Positions 34,947 through 43,661 of a stretch of DNA of 64,000 bases are shown one piece after another (position 1 is the first letter of the stretch; each line of letters opens with the position of its first letter). The stretch comes from DAOTWA01 sp963702935 (GTDB lineage: Bacteria > Chloroflexota > Anaerolineae > Anaerolineales > Anaerolineaceae). The notes beneath the pieces were generated by a model. It was not told the DNA's origin. It did no database searches and saw nothing but the letters and a program-made list of their open reading frames with translations. The stretch lies in assembly GCA_963702935.1 (NCBI GenBank), contig OY969772.1, positions 124,001 through 188,000 of the forward strand, written 5' to 3'. The translations under genes were made by a program, and so were the position numbers.

Positions 34947-35801
34947 ATGCCGCGCAGAACTGGTCTTGGTAAAGGTTTAGAGGCCCTCATCCCGGGGGGA
35001 AACACGGAACAGGCCGAAGGCAGCGTGACCTTTATCGGCGTGGACAAGGTCGCGGCCAACCCACGCCAGCCGCGCGCCCAGATCGATCCCGCCGACCTGA
35101 CCGACCTGGCGGCGTCTATCCGCGAGCACGGCGTGCTGCAACCCCTGATCGTCATGCCCGGCCCCGGCCCGGAGCACTATACGCTGATCGCCGGAGAGCG
35201 GCGCCTGAGAGCCGCCCAATTGGCCGGCCTCACTTCCGTCCCGGCCCTGATCCGCCCGGCCACGGACGAGCAGCTCGTCGAGCTGGCCCTGATCGAGAAC
35301 GTGCAGCGCGCCGACCTGTCCCCTCTGGAAACCGCCCGGGCCTATTCCCAGCTCGCCGAAGAGTTCGGGCTGACCCACGAAGAAATCGCCCTGCGCGTGG
35401 GCAAGAGCCGCCCGGCCGTGACCAATACCCTCAACCTGCTCACCCTCCCGGAGAAGGTGCAGGCGGCCCTGGCCGAGGGCAAGATCTCCGAAGGGCACGC
35501 CAAAGTCCTTTTCATGCTCTCCACCGAAAAGGCCCAACTGGCCGTCCTGGAAATGATCCTCGAAAAACACCTCAGCGTGCGGCAAACGGAAGACCTGGTG
35601 CACGAATACCGCGGGCAGCGCACGGCGCGCGCTCCCAAGGCGGCCCCGCCGGCGGAGATCACCGCCCTCGAAGAACGCCTGCGCAACCACCTGGGCACGC
35701 GCGTCACCCTGCGGCACGGGGAAAAAGGCGGCAGCCTGGTGATTCATTACTATTCGGACGAAGAATTGAACGCGCTCATCAGCCAGATCCTGGGTGAATA
35801 G
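34947..35801 (+). CDS. parB: chromosome partitioning protein ParB (Spo0J)
   Basis: This 284-residue protein begins RRTGLGKGLEALIPGG, the classic ParB N-terminus. The CTPase domain has NPRQPRAQID and TLIAGERRLRAAQLAGL (the GERRxRA motif), followed by IENVQRADLSPLETA, a helix-turn-helix (THEEIALRVGKSRPAVTN), and a C-terminal dimerisation part. It binds parS sites and loads the partition complex. I did not see a parS-like site in this window. A 3-bp gap leads to the amidohydrolase gene. Confidence 0.96.
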   Translation: MPRRTGLGKGLEALIPGGNTEQAEGSVTFIGVDKVAANPRQPRAQIDPADLTDLAASIREHGVLQPLIVMPGPGPEHYTLIAGERRLRAAQLAGLTSVPALIRPATDEQLVELALIENVQRADLSPLETARAYSQLAEEFGLTHEEIALRVGKSRPAVTNTLNLLTLPEKVQAALAEGKISEGHAKVLFMLSTEKAQLAVLEMILEKHLSVRQTEDLVHEYRGQRTARAPKAAPPAEITALEERLRNHLGTRVTLRHGEKGGSLVIHYYSDEELNALISQILGE

Positions 35802-35804
35802 CTT

Positions 35805-37325
35805 ATGTTGATCCTGCACAACGCCAATATCTACACGCAAGACCCACAGCGCCCCTCCGCTTCGGCCATCGTCCTCCAGGGGAATCGCATCCTGGCGACC
35901 GGCAGCGATCAGGGCATGTTGGCCGAGTTTGGCGAGCGCGCCGAAAGGCGCGACATGCAGGGCAAGACGATCTGGCCCGGCCTGACGGACGCGCATTTGC
36001 ACCTCGAATATTATTCCCTCGGCCTGCAAAAGATCGATTGTGAGACGGATACGCGGGCGGAGTGCCTGCGGCGGGTGGCCGAGCGCGCCGCTAAGGCCGC
36101 GCCGGGCGCCTGGATCCTGGGCCACGGCTGGAACCACAATACCTGGCCGGAAGGGTTTGGCAGCGCCGCCGACCTGGACGCCGTGGCTCCGCACAACCCG
36201 GTTTATCTGACGGCCAAATCCCTGCACGCCGGCTGGGCCAACAGCGCCGCGCTGCGCCAGGCGGGCATCCACGCCCAATCGCCCAACCCCGAGGGCGGGA
36301 GCATTCCCAAAGACGCATCAGGCCAGCCCAGCGGCATCCTGCTGGAAAGCGCCATGGCCCTGGTAGAGAAGGTCCTCCCCGCCCCGACGCAACGCGAAGT
36401 GGCCCAGGCCATCCTGGAAGCCCAATCCCGCTTCTGGAAAGCCGGGCTTACCGGCGTGCACGATTACGACCGGCGGCGCAGCTTCATGGCCCTCCAGCAG
36501 CTTCAGGCCGAGGGCAAGCTGGGCCTGCGCGTGGTCAAGAGCATCCCGCTCGAAGACCTGGAGCACGCCGTGGCCCTAGGATTGCGCAGCGGCTTTGGCA
36601 ACGACCTGCTGCGCATCGGCTCGGTCAAGCTGTTCGCCGACGGCGCCCTGGGTCCCCGCACGGCGGCCATGCTTCAGCCTTACGAAGGCGAGAGCGAATA
36701 CCGCGGCATGCTGCAACTGGACGCCGAGGAAATCGTCGAGCACGGGCGGAAGGCCGCCGAAAGCGGCTTGAGTCTGGCGATCCACGCCATTGGCGACCGC
36801 GCCAACCACGAGGTACTGAATGCTTACGCCCGGCTGCGCGCTTACGAAAGCGAAAACGGGCTGCCCGCCCTGCGCCACCGCATCGAGCACGTGCAGGTCA
36901 TTCACCGCGAAGACGTGGCCCGGCTGGCCGAGCTGAAGATCATCGCTTCCATGCAGCCCATCCACGCCACCTCCGACATGCTCATCGCCGACCGCCATTG
37001 GGGAAAGCGCGCGGAGCTTTCTTACGCCTGGCGCACGCTGCTCGACCGGGGCATTCCCCTGGCCTTCGGGTCCGATGCGCCCGTCGAGAATCCCAACCCC
37101 TTCTGGGGACTTTACGCCGCCGTCACGCGCCGCCGCCAGGATGGCCTGCCGGGAACGGACGGCTGGCACCCCCAACAGCGCCTTTCCCTGGCCGAAGCCC
37201 TGCGGGCTTATACCCTGGGCCCGGCTTACGCCGCCGGCATGGAAGACCGGCTGGGAAAACTGGCTCCCGGTTATTACGCGGAACCTCATCGTCCTCGAAA
37301 AAGATCCTTTCAAAAACCCGCCTGA
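35805..37325 (+). CDS. YtcJ-like amidohydrolase, C-terminus frameshifted
   Basis: This 506-residue amidohydrolase-3-type protein has HxH in DAHLHLEYY, GHGWNHNTW, a metal-ligand Lys/Glu region, and the late Asp in LAFGSDAPVENPNPFWG. YtcJ-like enzymes hydrolyse N-acyl or related amide bonds; the natural substrate is usually unknown. After LAPGYYA the frame turns into EPHRPRKRS. One base less (GCGGACCTC in place of GCGGAACCTC, extra A at 37282-37283) restores DLIVLEKDPFKNPPEDL and a normal end at 37389 (WVWGY). The active-site part is intact, so it may still work. This is either a sequencing error or a young mutation. Confidence 0.88.
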   Translation: MLILHNANIYTQDPQRPSASAIVLQGNRILATGSDQGMLAEFGERAERRDMQGKTIWPGLTDAHLHLEYYSLGLQKIDCETDTRAECLRRVAERAAKAAPGAWILGHGWNHNTWPEGFGSAADLDAVAPHNPVYLTAKSLHAGWANSAALRQAGIHAQSPNPEGGSIPKDASGQPSGILLESAMALVEKVLPAPTQREVAQAILEAQSRFWKAGLTGVHDYDRRRSFMALQQLQAEGKLGLRVVKSIPLEDLEHAVALGLRSGFGNDLLRIGSVKLFADGALGPRTAAMLQPYEGESEYRGMLQLDAEEIVEHGRKAAESGLSLAIHAIGDRANHEVLNAYARLRAYESENGLPALRHRIEHVQVIHREDVARLAELKIIASMQPIHATSDMLIADRHWGKRAELSYAWRTLLDRGIPLAFGSDAPVENPNPFWGLYAAVTRRRQDGLPGTDGWHPQQRLSLAEALRAYTLGPAYAAGMEDRLGKLAPGYYAEPHRPRKRSFQKPA

Positions 37326-37405
37326 AGATTTACTTTCTACTCAACCCCTGGCTACCCTGGTCGACGGCCATTGGGTATGGGGATATTAGCCGAACGCTGA
37401 CGCCT

Positions 37406-38431
37406 ATGAACAACCCAACACCACCGCTTTATCCCGAAACCATGGTCCCCCGCCTGGGCGACATCCTGATCGAAAAGGGTGTGCTAAGCCCCGAGGGCCT
37501 GGAAATGGCGCTTGCCCGCCAGAAGCAACTGCGCACGGAAGGCAAGCAGATCTTCATCGGCGAGATGCTCGTCGAGCTGGGCCTGATCGACCGGTTGACG
37601 CTGGACAACGTGATCATCGAGCAAATCCTCAAGCTCCACACCGCCCTCCAGGAGACCAACCAGCAGCTCGAGCAGCGCGTCGAAGAGCGCACCGCGGAGC
37701 TTCAGAAAGCCTTGAAGAAGCTCTCCGAGCTGAACCAGCTCAAATCCAACATCATTGCCAACGTGTCTCACGAGCTGCGTACCCCCTTGACCCACATGAA
37801 GGGCTATATCGAGCTGCTCGCTTCCAAAACCCTGGGAGAAGTCAACTCCCAGCAAGAAAACGCGTTGCAGGTCTTGCAACGTTCTACCGAACGCCTGGAG
37901 CGGCTCATCGAAGAGATGATCCAATTCTCCATGGCCGCGCGCGGCGAATTCTCCCTGCGCCTGGCCCCGGTGGAGATCGGTAAGCTCGTTCAGCAAGTAG
38001 TCGGGCGGTCTAAGACCAAAGCAGAAGAGCACAAGATCAAGTTAACCAGCCAGTTCGCCCCCAATTTACCCGCCGTCCAGGCCGATGAGGAAAAGATCTC
38101 CTGGGTGCTCTCGCAGCTCCTGGACAACGCCATCAAGTTCACCCCCGAAGGCGGGTCGGTCACCGTCATCGTCGAGCCTGAGCAAGAATTTATCAAGGTG
38201 GCGGTCAAAGATACAGGGATCGGCATCCCGGCAGACCGCATCGACGAAATTTTCGAGTCTTTCCACCAATTGGACGGCTCGAGCACTCGCCGGTACGGGG
38301 GCACCGGACTGGGGTTGGCGCTGGTGCGCCAGATCATCGAAGCGCACGGCTCGGTCATCCGGGTGTACTCCCAGGTGGGAGAAGGCGCGGCCTTCGAGTT
38401 CCTGCTCGCGCCGGCCCGCAAATCTCAATGA
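37406..38431 (+). CDS. histidine kinase with N-terminal MshEN-type c-di-GMP-binding domain
   Basis: This 341-residue soluble kinase starts with two 24-residue motifs of the MshEN type: one starting PRLGDILIEKGVLSPEG and ending ALARQ, and a second, FIGEMLVELGLIDRLTL through IIEQ. Both keep the RLG/xxG/Gln spacing of the GspE/MshE N-terminal domain that binds cyclic di-GMP; the leading Arg is present only in the first. A coiled coil (LQETNQQLEQRVEERTAEL) links to HisKA (VSHELRTPLTHMKG) and HATPase (LLDNAIKFTPEGG, DTGIGIP, GGTGLGLAL). The frame back to 36998 overlaps the amidohydrolase and is ignored. Confidence 0.9.
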   Translation: MNNPTPPLYPETMVPRLGDILIEKGVLSPEGLEMALARQKQLRTEGKQIFIGEMLVELGLIDRLTLDNVIIEQILKLHTALQETNQQLEQRVEERTAELQKALKKLSELNQLKSNIIANVSHELRTPLTHMKGYIELLASKTLGEVNSQQENALQVLQRSTERLERLIEEMIQFSMAARGEFSLRLAPVEIGKLVQQVVGRSKTKAEEHKIKLTSQFAPNLPAVQADEEKISWVLSQLLDNAIKFTPEGGSVTVIVEPEQEFIKVAVKDTGIGIPADRIDEIFESFHQLDGSSTRRYGGTGLGLALVRQIIEAHGSVIRVYSQVGEGAAFEFLLAPARKSQ

Positions 38432-38433
38432 CG

Positions 38434-38450
38434 CCCGCGCGCGGCGCGGG
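38434..38450. repeat. GC-rich hairpin between kinase genes
   Basis: CCCGCGC-GCG-GCGCGGG is a 7-bp GC-only stem directly after the kinase stop. There is no T-tract, so termination would be weak at most. Confidence 0.4.
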
Positions 38451-38510
38451 GCGAGCGAAGGCATCCAATCTGAAGGATGGCCACAAAATAATGTAAGCGG
38501 AGAGTGTACC

Positions 38511-39737
38511 GTGAGTAAAACGTCAAGTGGACCCGTAAGCATTTCGACTTCAGAATTGGATAACCTTTACGCCATCAGCCACGCCGTCAACCGTGAAAGT
38601 CACTGGAAGCCCGCCCTGGACAAGATCGTTCCGCTCCTGCGGGCCGCCTTCATCTTTGACAATCTGGTGCTCTATCTGCCAGACGCCAACAGCAACACCT
38701 TGGAGGCGGCTTACGCGCGGGTAATCGGGCGCGGGCGTAGCTCAGGTGGAGATATCTCCTGGGGTGAAGTGGTTGCCAATCAGGTGTTCAGCAGCGGCAA
38801 TCCCTCCGTACAACAACCTCCCGGTGAAGGCACCGAAGAGGATCGCTTGAACCTGCCCTACCTGCTGGGCATCCCCCTGCAAATCAAGGAGAAGGTCATC
38901 GGCGCCATGGTGTTCATCCGCTTTGGGGGGCCGGAATACACCAACGAGAACATCCGCGTGGCCAGCTTTATCGCGGAAGAGATTTCGCACTTGATGCACC
39001 TCCAGGAATTGCAGAAGCAAATCGCCTCTCTGCGGGCAGAGCAGCAGCAGGCGCGCCTGCAAGAGGACTTTATCTCGACCATCTCCCACGAGCTGCTCAC
39101 CCCTTTGGGATTCATCAAGGGATACACGACTACCCTGCTCCGGCCGGACACCACCTGGGACGAAAACAACCAGCGCGAGTTCCTGAATATCATCGACGAA
39201 GAGACCGACCGCTTGCAAGAACTGATCGACAACATGCTGGACTCGGCGCGCCTGCAGAGCGGCACCCTGCGCATCGATTTCCAGCCGGTGCGCCTGGACG
39301 CCATGGTCAAGGACGTGATCATTCGCGCCAGGACGCACCATAAGAGCCTGCAAGTCGAGCTGGACCTGGAAGCCCCGGTCTTCGCCATCGAGGGGGACCC
39401 CAGCCGCCTGGCCCAGGTATTCGAGAACCTCATCAGCAACGCGGTGAAATACGCCCCCGGCTCAGTAGTCTACATCACTCTGCGCAAGGAAGCCGATCGG
39501 GTACACCTGACCTTCCAGGACAACGGCCCCGGCATACCGGCCAAATATCTCCCGCACCTCTTCGAGCGCTTCTTCCGCAACCCGGAGCAGGCCCCTAACG
39601 TGCGCGGAACCGGGCTGGGGCTGTTCATTTGCCGCCAGATCATCGAAGCCCATCATGGCAATATTTCTGTGGAATCCTACCTGGGAGAGGGTACCCTGTT
39701 CCACATCTATCTGCCGATCAAGCAAGCGGCGAAATAA
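38511..39737 (+). CDS. GAF-domain sensor histidine kinase
   Basis: This 408-residue cytoplasmic kinase has an N-terminal GAF-like sensor (residues about 10-155, including LPYLLGIPLQIKEKVIGAMV). HisKA with phosphorylated His in TISHELLTPLGFIKGY and an HATPase domain (NLISNAVKYAPG, DNGPGIPAKYL, GTGLGLFI) follow. GTG at 38511 is the start: it sits behind GCGGAGAG and the protein upstream of it (from 38085) is a shadow of the preceding kinase. The response regulator gene follows after 26 bp and is its likely partner. Confidence 0.92.
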   Translation: MSKTSSGPVSISTSELDNLYAISHAVNRESHWKPALDKIVPLLRAAFIFDNLVLYLPDANSNTLEAAYARVIGRGRSSGGDISWGEVVANQVFSSGNPSVQQPPGEGTEEDRLNLPYLLGIPLQIKEKVIGAMVFIRFGGPEYTNENIRVASFIAEEISHLMHLQELQKQIASLRAEQQQARLQEDFISTISHELLTPLGFIKGYTTTLLRPDTTWDENNQREFLNIIDEETDRLQELIDNMLDSARLQSGTLRIDFQPVRLDAMVKDVIIRARTHHKSLQVELDLEAPVFAIEGDPSRLAQVFENLISNAVKYAPGSVVYITLRKEADRVHLTFQDNGPGIPAKYLPHLFERFFRNPEQAPNVRGTGLGLFICRQIIEAHHGNISVESYLGEGTLFHIYLPIKQAAK

Positions 39738-39763
39738 TCTTCTGAGCCAACCCTGTAGGGAGC

Positions 39764-40486
39764 ATGTCCATGGCTACTCGAATTTTGATCGTGGATGACG
39801 AGCCACTTTACCTTCGCCTGGTGCAGATCAACCTGTTGACCGAGGGATACGAGGTCATCACCGCCACCAACGGCGAAGACGCGCTGGAAGCTATCACCAC
39901 CAAATCCCCGGACCTGGTGCTGCTCGACGTGATGATGCCCAGGCTGGACGGGATCACCACCTGCGAGCGCATCCGCCAGTTCTCCAACCTTCCCGTCATC
40001 ATGCTGACGGCCAAGGGGGAAGAACAGGATCGCGTACAGGGGTTGAACGTAGGCGCCGACGATTACATCGTCAAGCCCTTCTCGGCGACCGAGCTGCTGG
40101 CGCGCGTCAGGGCCGTCTTGCGACGCTCTCAAACCACCCAGCAGATCAACCAGGACCGCTTCTTCATTCACGAGAATTTGCGCATCGACTTCGCCCGCGC
40201 CGAGGTGTGGAAGGACGACAAGCCGGTCTTCCTGTCGGCCACGGAATATCGCCTGCTGATCCACTTTGCCCACCACGTCGGCCAGGTGGTCACCGCCGAA
40301 CAGCTCCTGGTAGCCATCTGGGGGCCTCAATATAAGGAAGACAAAGAGATCCTGTGGGTCAGCATTGCGCGCCTGCGCCAGAAGCTGGAGGATAATCCTC
40401 ACTCGCCGCAGCACATCGTAACCCGCTCTGGGCTGGGCTATCAGATGCCGGCCCTCGAGCAAGAGAGCCGCAAACAGGAGCAATGA
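39764..40486 (+). CDS. OmpR-family response regulator
   Basis: This 240-residue protein has a receiver domain (VDDEPLYLRL, phosphorylated Asp in LLDVMMPRLDGI, MLTAKG, IVKPFSATE) and a winged-helix domain (LSATEYRLLIHFAHHVGQVV, then ILWVSIARLRQKLEDNP, RSGLGYQM). A GGGAG ribosome site lies just before the start; a second ATG at 39770 is possible. It overlaps the next small gene by four bases (ATGA). With two kinases upstream it forms the core of a phosphorelay-like cluster. Confidence 0.93.
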   Translation: MSMATRILIVDDEPLYLRLVQINLLTEGYEVITATNGEDALEAITTKSPDLVLLDVMMPRLDGITTCERIRQFSNLPVIMLTAKGEEQDRVQGLNVGADDYIVKPFSATELLARVRAVLRRSQTTQQINQDRFFIHENLRIDFARAEVWKDDKPVFLSATEYRLLIHFAHHVGQVVTAEQLLVAIWGPQYKEDKEILWVSIARLRQKLEDNPHSPQHIVTRSGLGYQMPALEQESRKQEQ

Positions 40487-40776
40487 TGGTCACCGAGTAC
40501 AACGAAAAGGGAAAATTCTTCACCAACGTCGTTACCAAGGTCTCCAAGCCGGTAACGATCCAAACCAGCACGCACCTCGTCCACGGGAACATCCACATCC
40601 AGCCGGATGGCCGCGTCATGGACACCATGAACGTCTCCGAATCCTTCCTGGCCGTCACAGATGCGGTCGTGTACGCGCCTGACGGGCAGGAGCTCTACCG
40701 TTGCCATTTCCTCACGCTCAACCGCGAGCACATCGTCTGGCTGATCCCGGACGAGGACCGCATAGAACCCGCTTAA
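40483..40776 (+). CDS. conserved small protein of unknown function, 97 aa
   Basis: I do not recognise this gene with confidence. It is predicted to be mostly beta-strand (NVVTKVSKPVTIQTSTHLVH, GNIHIQPDGRVMDTMN, YRCHFLTLNREHIVWLIPDE) without signal peptide, Cys or membrane segment. The TxxVHGNIHIxPxxRVxDxxN pattern suggests a small binding fold, perhaps related to domains of unknown function that occur with type IV pilus or Tad genes. It is translationally coupled to the response regulator and lies 10 bp before the CpaF ATPase gene, so it probably works with one of them. Confidence 0.75.
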   Translation: MMVTEYNEKGKFFTNVVTKVSKPVTIQTSTHLVHGNIHIQPDGRVMDTMNVSESFLAVTDAVVYAPDGQELYRCHFLTLNREHIVWLIPDEDRIEPA

Positions 40777-40786
40777 AGGTAAAAAA

Positions 40787-42112
40787 ATGAGCATTGCAGA
40801 TCAATCCACAGGCCCTTCTCCACGTTCACCCGAGCTGAGCAAGCTGAAATCATACCTGATCAACAACATATCCAGGGAGCTGGAAGCCGACCCGCCGCCT
40901 TTGCCTCAGCGGCGACAGGCTGTGACGCGTTACCTGGAGCAAGCCTACCTCCAGACGAAATTGCAATTAGCCGCCACCGTGCGCGCCCAGCTCTTCCGGG
41001 AGATCCTCGACGACATTCTCGGCTTTGGGCCTATCCAACCCTTGCTGGACGATCCGGACATCAGCGAAGTCATGGTCAACGGCCACGATCGGGTGTACAT
41101 CGAACGGAATGGAAAGCTGATCCAGACGCAGGTGAAATTTGAAAATGACGAGCAGGTGCTGAAGGTCATCGACCGCATCATCCTGCCGCTTGGCCGGCAC
41201 ATCGACGCGGACACCCCTACCGTAGACGCCCGCCTGCCGGATGGGTCGCGCGTCAACGCCGTCATCCCCCCGGTCGCCATCGACGGGCCGGCGTTGACCA
41301 TCCGCAAATTCCAGAAGGACAAGCTGAGCATCCAACAACTGATCGATTACGGCTCGATCACGCAGAACATGGCAGATTTCGTGCGCGCCTGCGTCGTCGC
41401 GCGCTTCAATATCATCATCTCGGGCGGCACCGGCTCCGGCAAGACCACGCTGCTCAACGTCCTCTCCGGCTTCATCCCCGAGGACGAACGGGTCGTCACC
41501 ATCGAAGACGCCGCCGAGCTGCGCTTGCAGCAGGATCACGTGGTGCGGCTGGAAACCAAGCCGGTCAACCTGGATGGCAACGGCATGGTGACCGTGCGCG
41601 ACCTGGTGCGCAACGCCCTGCGCATGCGTCCGGACCGCATCATCGTCGGAGAGGTGCGCGGCGGGGAAGCCCTGGACATGCTGCAAGCCATGAACACCGG
41701 CCACGACGGCTCGTTGACCACCTTACACGCCAATTCGCCCCGAGACGGCATCTCCCGCCTGGAGACCATGACCCTGATGGCCGGGATGGACATGCCCCTG
41801 CGGGTGATCCGCGAACAGATCGCGTCGGCCATCGACCTGATCGTGCAACAATCGCGCATGAAGGATGGCACCCGTAAAGTCACCGCCATTACCGAGATAT
41901 CCGGCATGGAAGGGGACACGATCGTGATGAGCGATATTTTCAAGTTCGTGCAAACCGGCGTCGACCCGGACGGCAAAGTGTTGGGTGAATTAAAGCCGAC
42001 CGGCATACGCCCTCTCTTCACCCCCCGGCTGGAAGCCGCCGGCATCAAGCTGGGCCCGGAAGTCTTCGGCGTAAACCTGGCGGAGATGGTCAACCAGAAC
42101 CGGCGCCGCTAG
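40787..42112 (+). CDS. CpaF/TadA-family secretion ATPase
   Basis: This 441-residue hexameric ATPase belongs to the type II/IV secretion superfamily. An N-terminal helical domain is followed by the family segment DPDISEVMVNGHDRVYIER, Walker A GGTGSGKT at residues 213-220, the Asp box VVTIEDAAELRLQ, Walker B IIVGEVRGGEALDML, and the His box GHDGSLTTLHANS. In Tad systems such ATPases drive pilus assembly. No TadB, TadC, pilin, prepilin peptidase or secretin gene is nearby, so it either serves machinery encoded elsewhere or has another task in this signalling cluster. Confidence 0.93.
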   Translation: MSIADQSTGPSPRSPELSKLKSYLINNISRELEADPPPLPQRRQAVTRYLEQAYLQTKLQLAATVRAQLFREILDDILGFGPIQPLLDDPDISEVMVNGHDRVYIERNGKLIQTQVKFENDEQVLKVIDRIILPLGRHIDADTPTVDARLPDGSRVNAVIPPVAIDGPALTIRKFQKDKLSIQQLIDYGSITQNMADFVRACVVARFNIIISGGTGSGKTTLLNVLSGFIPEDERVVTIEDAAELRLQQDHVVRLETKPVNLDGNGMVTVRDLVRNALRMRPDRIIVGEVRGGEALDMLQAMNTGHDGSLTTLHANSPRDGISRLETMTLMAGMDMPLRVIREQIASAIDLIVQQSRMKDGTRKVTAITEISGMEGDTIVMSDIFKFVQTGVDPDGKVLGELKPTGIRPLFTPRLEAAGIKLGPEVFGVNLAEMVNQNRRR

Positions 42113-42242
42113 AGGCGCGACAGGGCTGCGCCCTTACGGATCAAGGCACATCCCCAGGGTTTCCTGATGCGCCCGAATTTTAATCGGCCTGAGAATATTG
42201 CCGGTTCTTCGATCTCGTTATAAAATCTCTAAGGTCAATTAA

Positions 42243-42275
42243 AGACCCTAAAGGTCTGTGAGACCTTTAGGGTCT
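42243..42275. repeat. perfect 15-bp-stem hairpin with GTG loop
   Basis: AGACCCTAAAGGTCT and its complement flank GTG. Each arm is itself nearly symmetric (AGACC..GGTCT). No T-run follows. It lies in the 213-bp gap between the CpaF gene and the XRE regulator and looks like a dispersed palindromic repeat; it may also limit read-through. Confidence 0.75.
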
Positions 42276-42325
42276 GGCTGGATCACTGATCGCGTTTATC
42301 AAAATTCATAAAGGCAGAAAGAGCT

Positions 42326-43006
42326 ATGAGCCAGAATCCGCAAGACCTCGACCTCCGCAAGAAGAAACTCGGCAGTTTGATCGCTGAAGCGCGCATTCAA
42401 GCCCGCAAGACCGAGGCCGAATGCGCTGCGGCCACCGGCGTAAGCGAAGAGACTTACCAGACGTACGAGCAGGGCGGGCAAGCGCCGTCCTTGCCCCAGT
42501 TGGAGCTGCTGGCGTACATCTTTAACCTGCCCCCAGAGCTGTTCGAGGAAAAAGGCTCCGCCGTCGAGCGGCCCACCCCTGGCTCCATCGTCGACGCGGA
42601 ACACCTCTTACCGCTGAGGCGCAGGCTGGTAGCCGCCACCTTGCGCAAGCTGCGCATGTCTGCCAATCTTTCAATCGAGGAGATCGAGCGAGAATCCGGC
42701 CTGGCGCAATCCCGGCTAGAGGCTTACGAATCCGGGGAAGAAGCCATCCCCATGCCTGAATTAGAGCTGTTGGCGGGCGCCCTGGGCGGGCCAATCGACC
42801 TGTTCTACGACAAGCGCGGTCCCATCGGGAAGTGGCGCTTGCAGCAGCAGGCCATCCAGAAATTCTTACAATTGCCCGGCGAGCTGCAGGAGTTCGTCGT
42901 CAAACCGGTCAACAAGCCCTATATCGAGCTGGCGGCCAGGCTGAGCGAATTATCGAGCGAAAAGCTGCGCTCCATTGCAGAGGGACTGCTTGAAATCACT
43001 TACTGA
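42326..43006 (+). CDS. XRE-family regulator with two helix-turn-helix domains
   Basis: This 226-residue protein has two lambda-repressor-type helix-turn-helix domains in tandem. The first covers about residues 13-66 (LIAEARIQARKTEAECAAAT, YQTYEQGGQAPSLPQLELL), the second about 97-152 (LRKLRMSANLSIEEIERESG, YESGEEAIPMPELELLAGAL). Both have the conserved E-x-G-x-x-x-P-x-x-x-x-L-E-L pattern. The C-terminal about 70 residues are helical. A weak AGGCAGAAAG ribosome site precedes it. The following TPR gene starts one base after its stop, so they are co-expressed. Confidence 0.88.
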   Translation: MSQNPQDLDLRKKKLGSLIAEARIQARKTEAECAAATGVSEETYQTYEQGGQAPSLPQLELLAYIFNLPPELFEEKGSAVERPTPGSIVDAEHLLPLRRRLVAATLRKLRMSANLSIEEIERESGLAQSRLEAYESGEEAIPMPELELLAGALGGPIDLFYDKRGPIGKWRLQQQAIQKFLQLPGELQEFVVKPVNKPYIELAARLSELSSEKLRSIAEGLLEITY

Positions 43007-43007
43007 G

Positions 43008-43550
43008 ATGAGCGCGCCAGACGGCGCAGAGCAATTCGACCAGCGGGGCAAACAGGCCTACCAGGCGGGAAATTACCTGGCGGCGGCCCAGGCGTTCGAG
43101 ACGGCCGCCAGACTTTATACCGAACAGGGGAATGCCCTGGCCGCGGCTGAAATGGCGAACAACGCCAGTGTTGCCTACCTCCAGGCCAGGGATGCTAGAG
43201 CAGCCTTGGGCGCTGCCGAAAATACCGACGCAGTCTTCGCCGCCGCCGGAGACAAGCGCCGCCAGGCCATGGCGCTCGGCAATCAGGCCGCGGCCTGGGA
43301 GGGAATTGGCGATCGAGAACAGGCCGCCGCCCTCTACGAACGATCCGCAGACCTGTTCAAGGAGGCGGGCGAGCCGGAATTAAGGGCCTCGACCCTGCAA
43401 GCCCTCTCGGCTTTGAAGCTTCGCCAGGGCAGCCAATTGGAAGCGCTGGCGTCGATGCAAGCTGCGCTGGCTACCAAGGAGCGGCCCTCCGTAAAAGAAC
43501 GGTTCTTGAAGAAGTTACTGCGCATCCCATTCCGCTTATTAAACCGATAA
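43008..43550 (+). CDS. TPR-like repeat protein
   Basis: This 180-residue, Ala- and Gln-rich protein is made of tetratricopeptide-like helix pairs, for example QAYQAGNYLAAAQAFETAAR, LYTEQGNALAAAEMANNASV and LGNQAAAWEGIGDREQAAAL. TPR arrays bind proteins. It ends in a short basic tail (LKKLLRIPFRLLNR) that could touch the membrane. No signal peptide. It is coupled to the XRE regulator gene; the partner is unknown. Confidence 0.8.
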   Translation: MSAPDGAEQFDQRGKQAYQAGNYLAAAQAFETAARLYTEQGNALAAAEMANNASVAYLQARDARAALGAAENTDAVFAAAGDKRRQAMALGNQAAAWEGIGDREQAAALYERSADLFKEAGEPELRASTLQALSALKLRQGSQLEALASMQAALATKERPSVKERFLKKLLRIPFRLLNR

Positions 43551-43661
43551 GGGAAGCCACCGGGGGAATTGCGCTTTCGGGATGCTTCGAGAAGGTACAA
43601 GACACATCGTCTCAGGCCGTTTACGTGTACAATTGGATGTAGGCAAGGTTGGGAAAACCAC

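Noticed and set aside
34146..35801. Plasmid or integrated element based on parAB
   Set aside because: ParA is the short Soj type and ParB has the chromosomal N-terminus; the surrounding genes are chromosomal.
40787..42112. Complete Tad pilus locus
   Set aside because: Only the CpaF-type ATPase is present; no other Tad component was found within several kilobases on either side.
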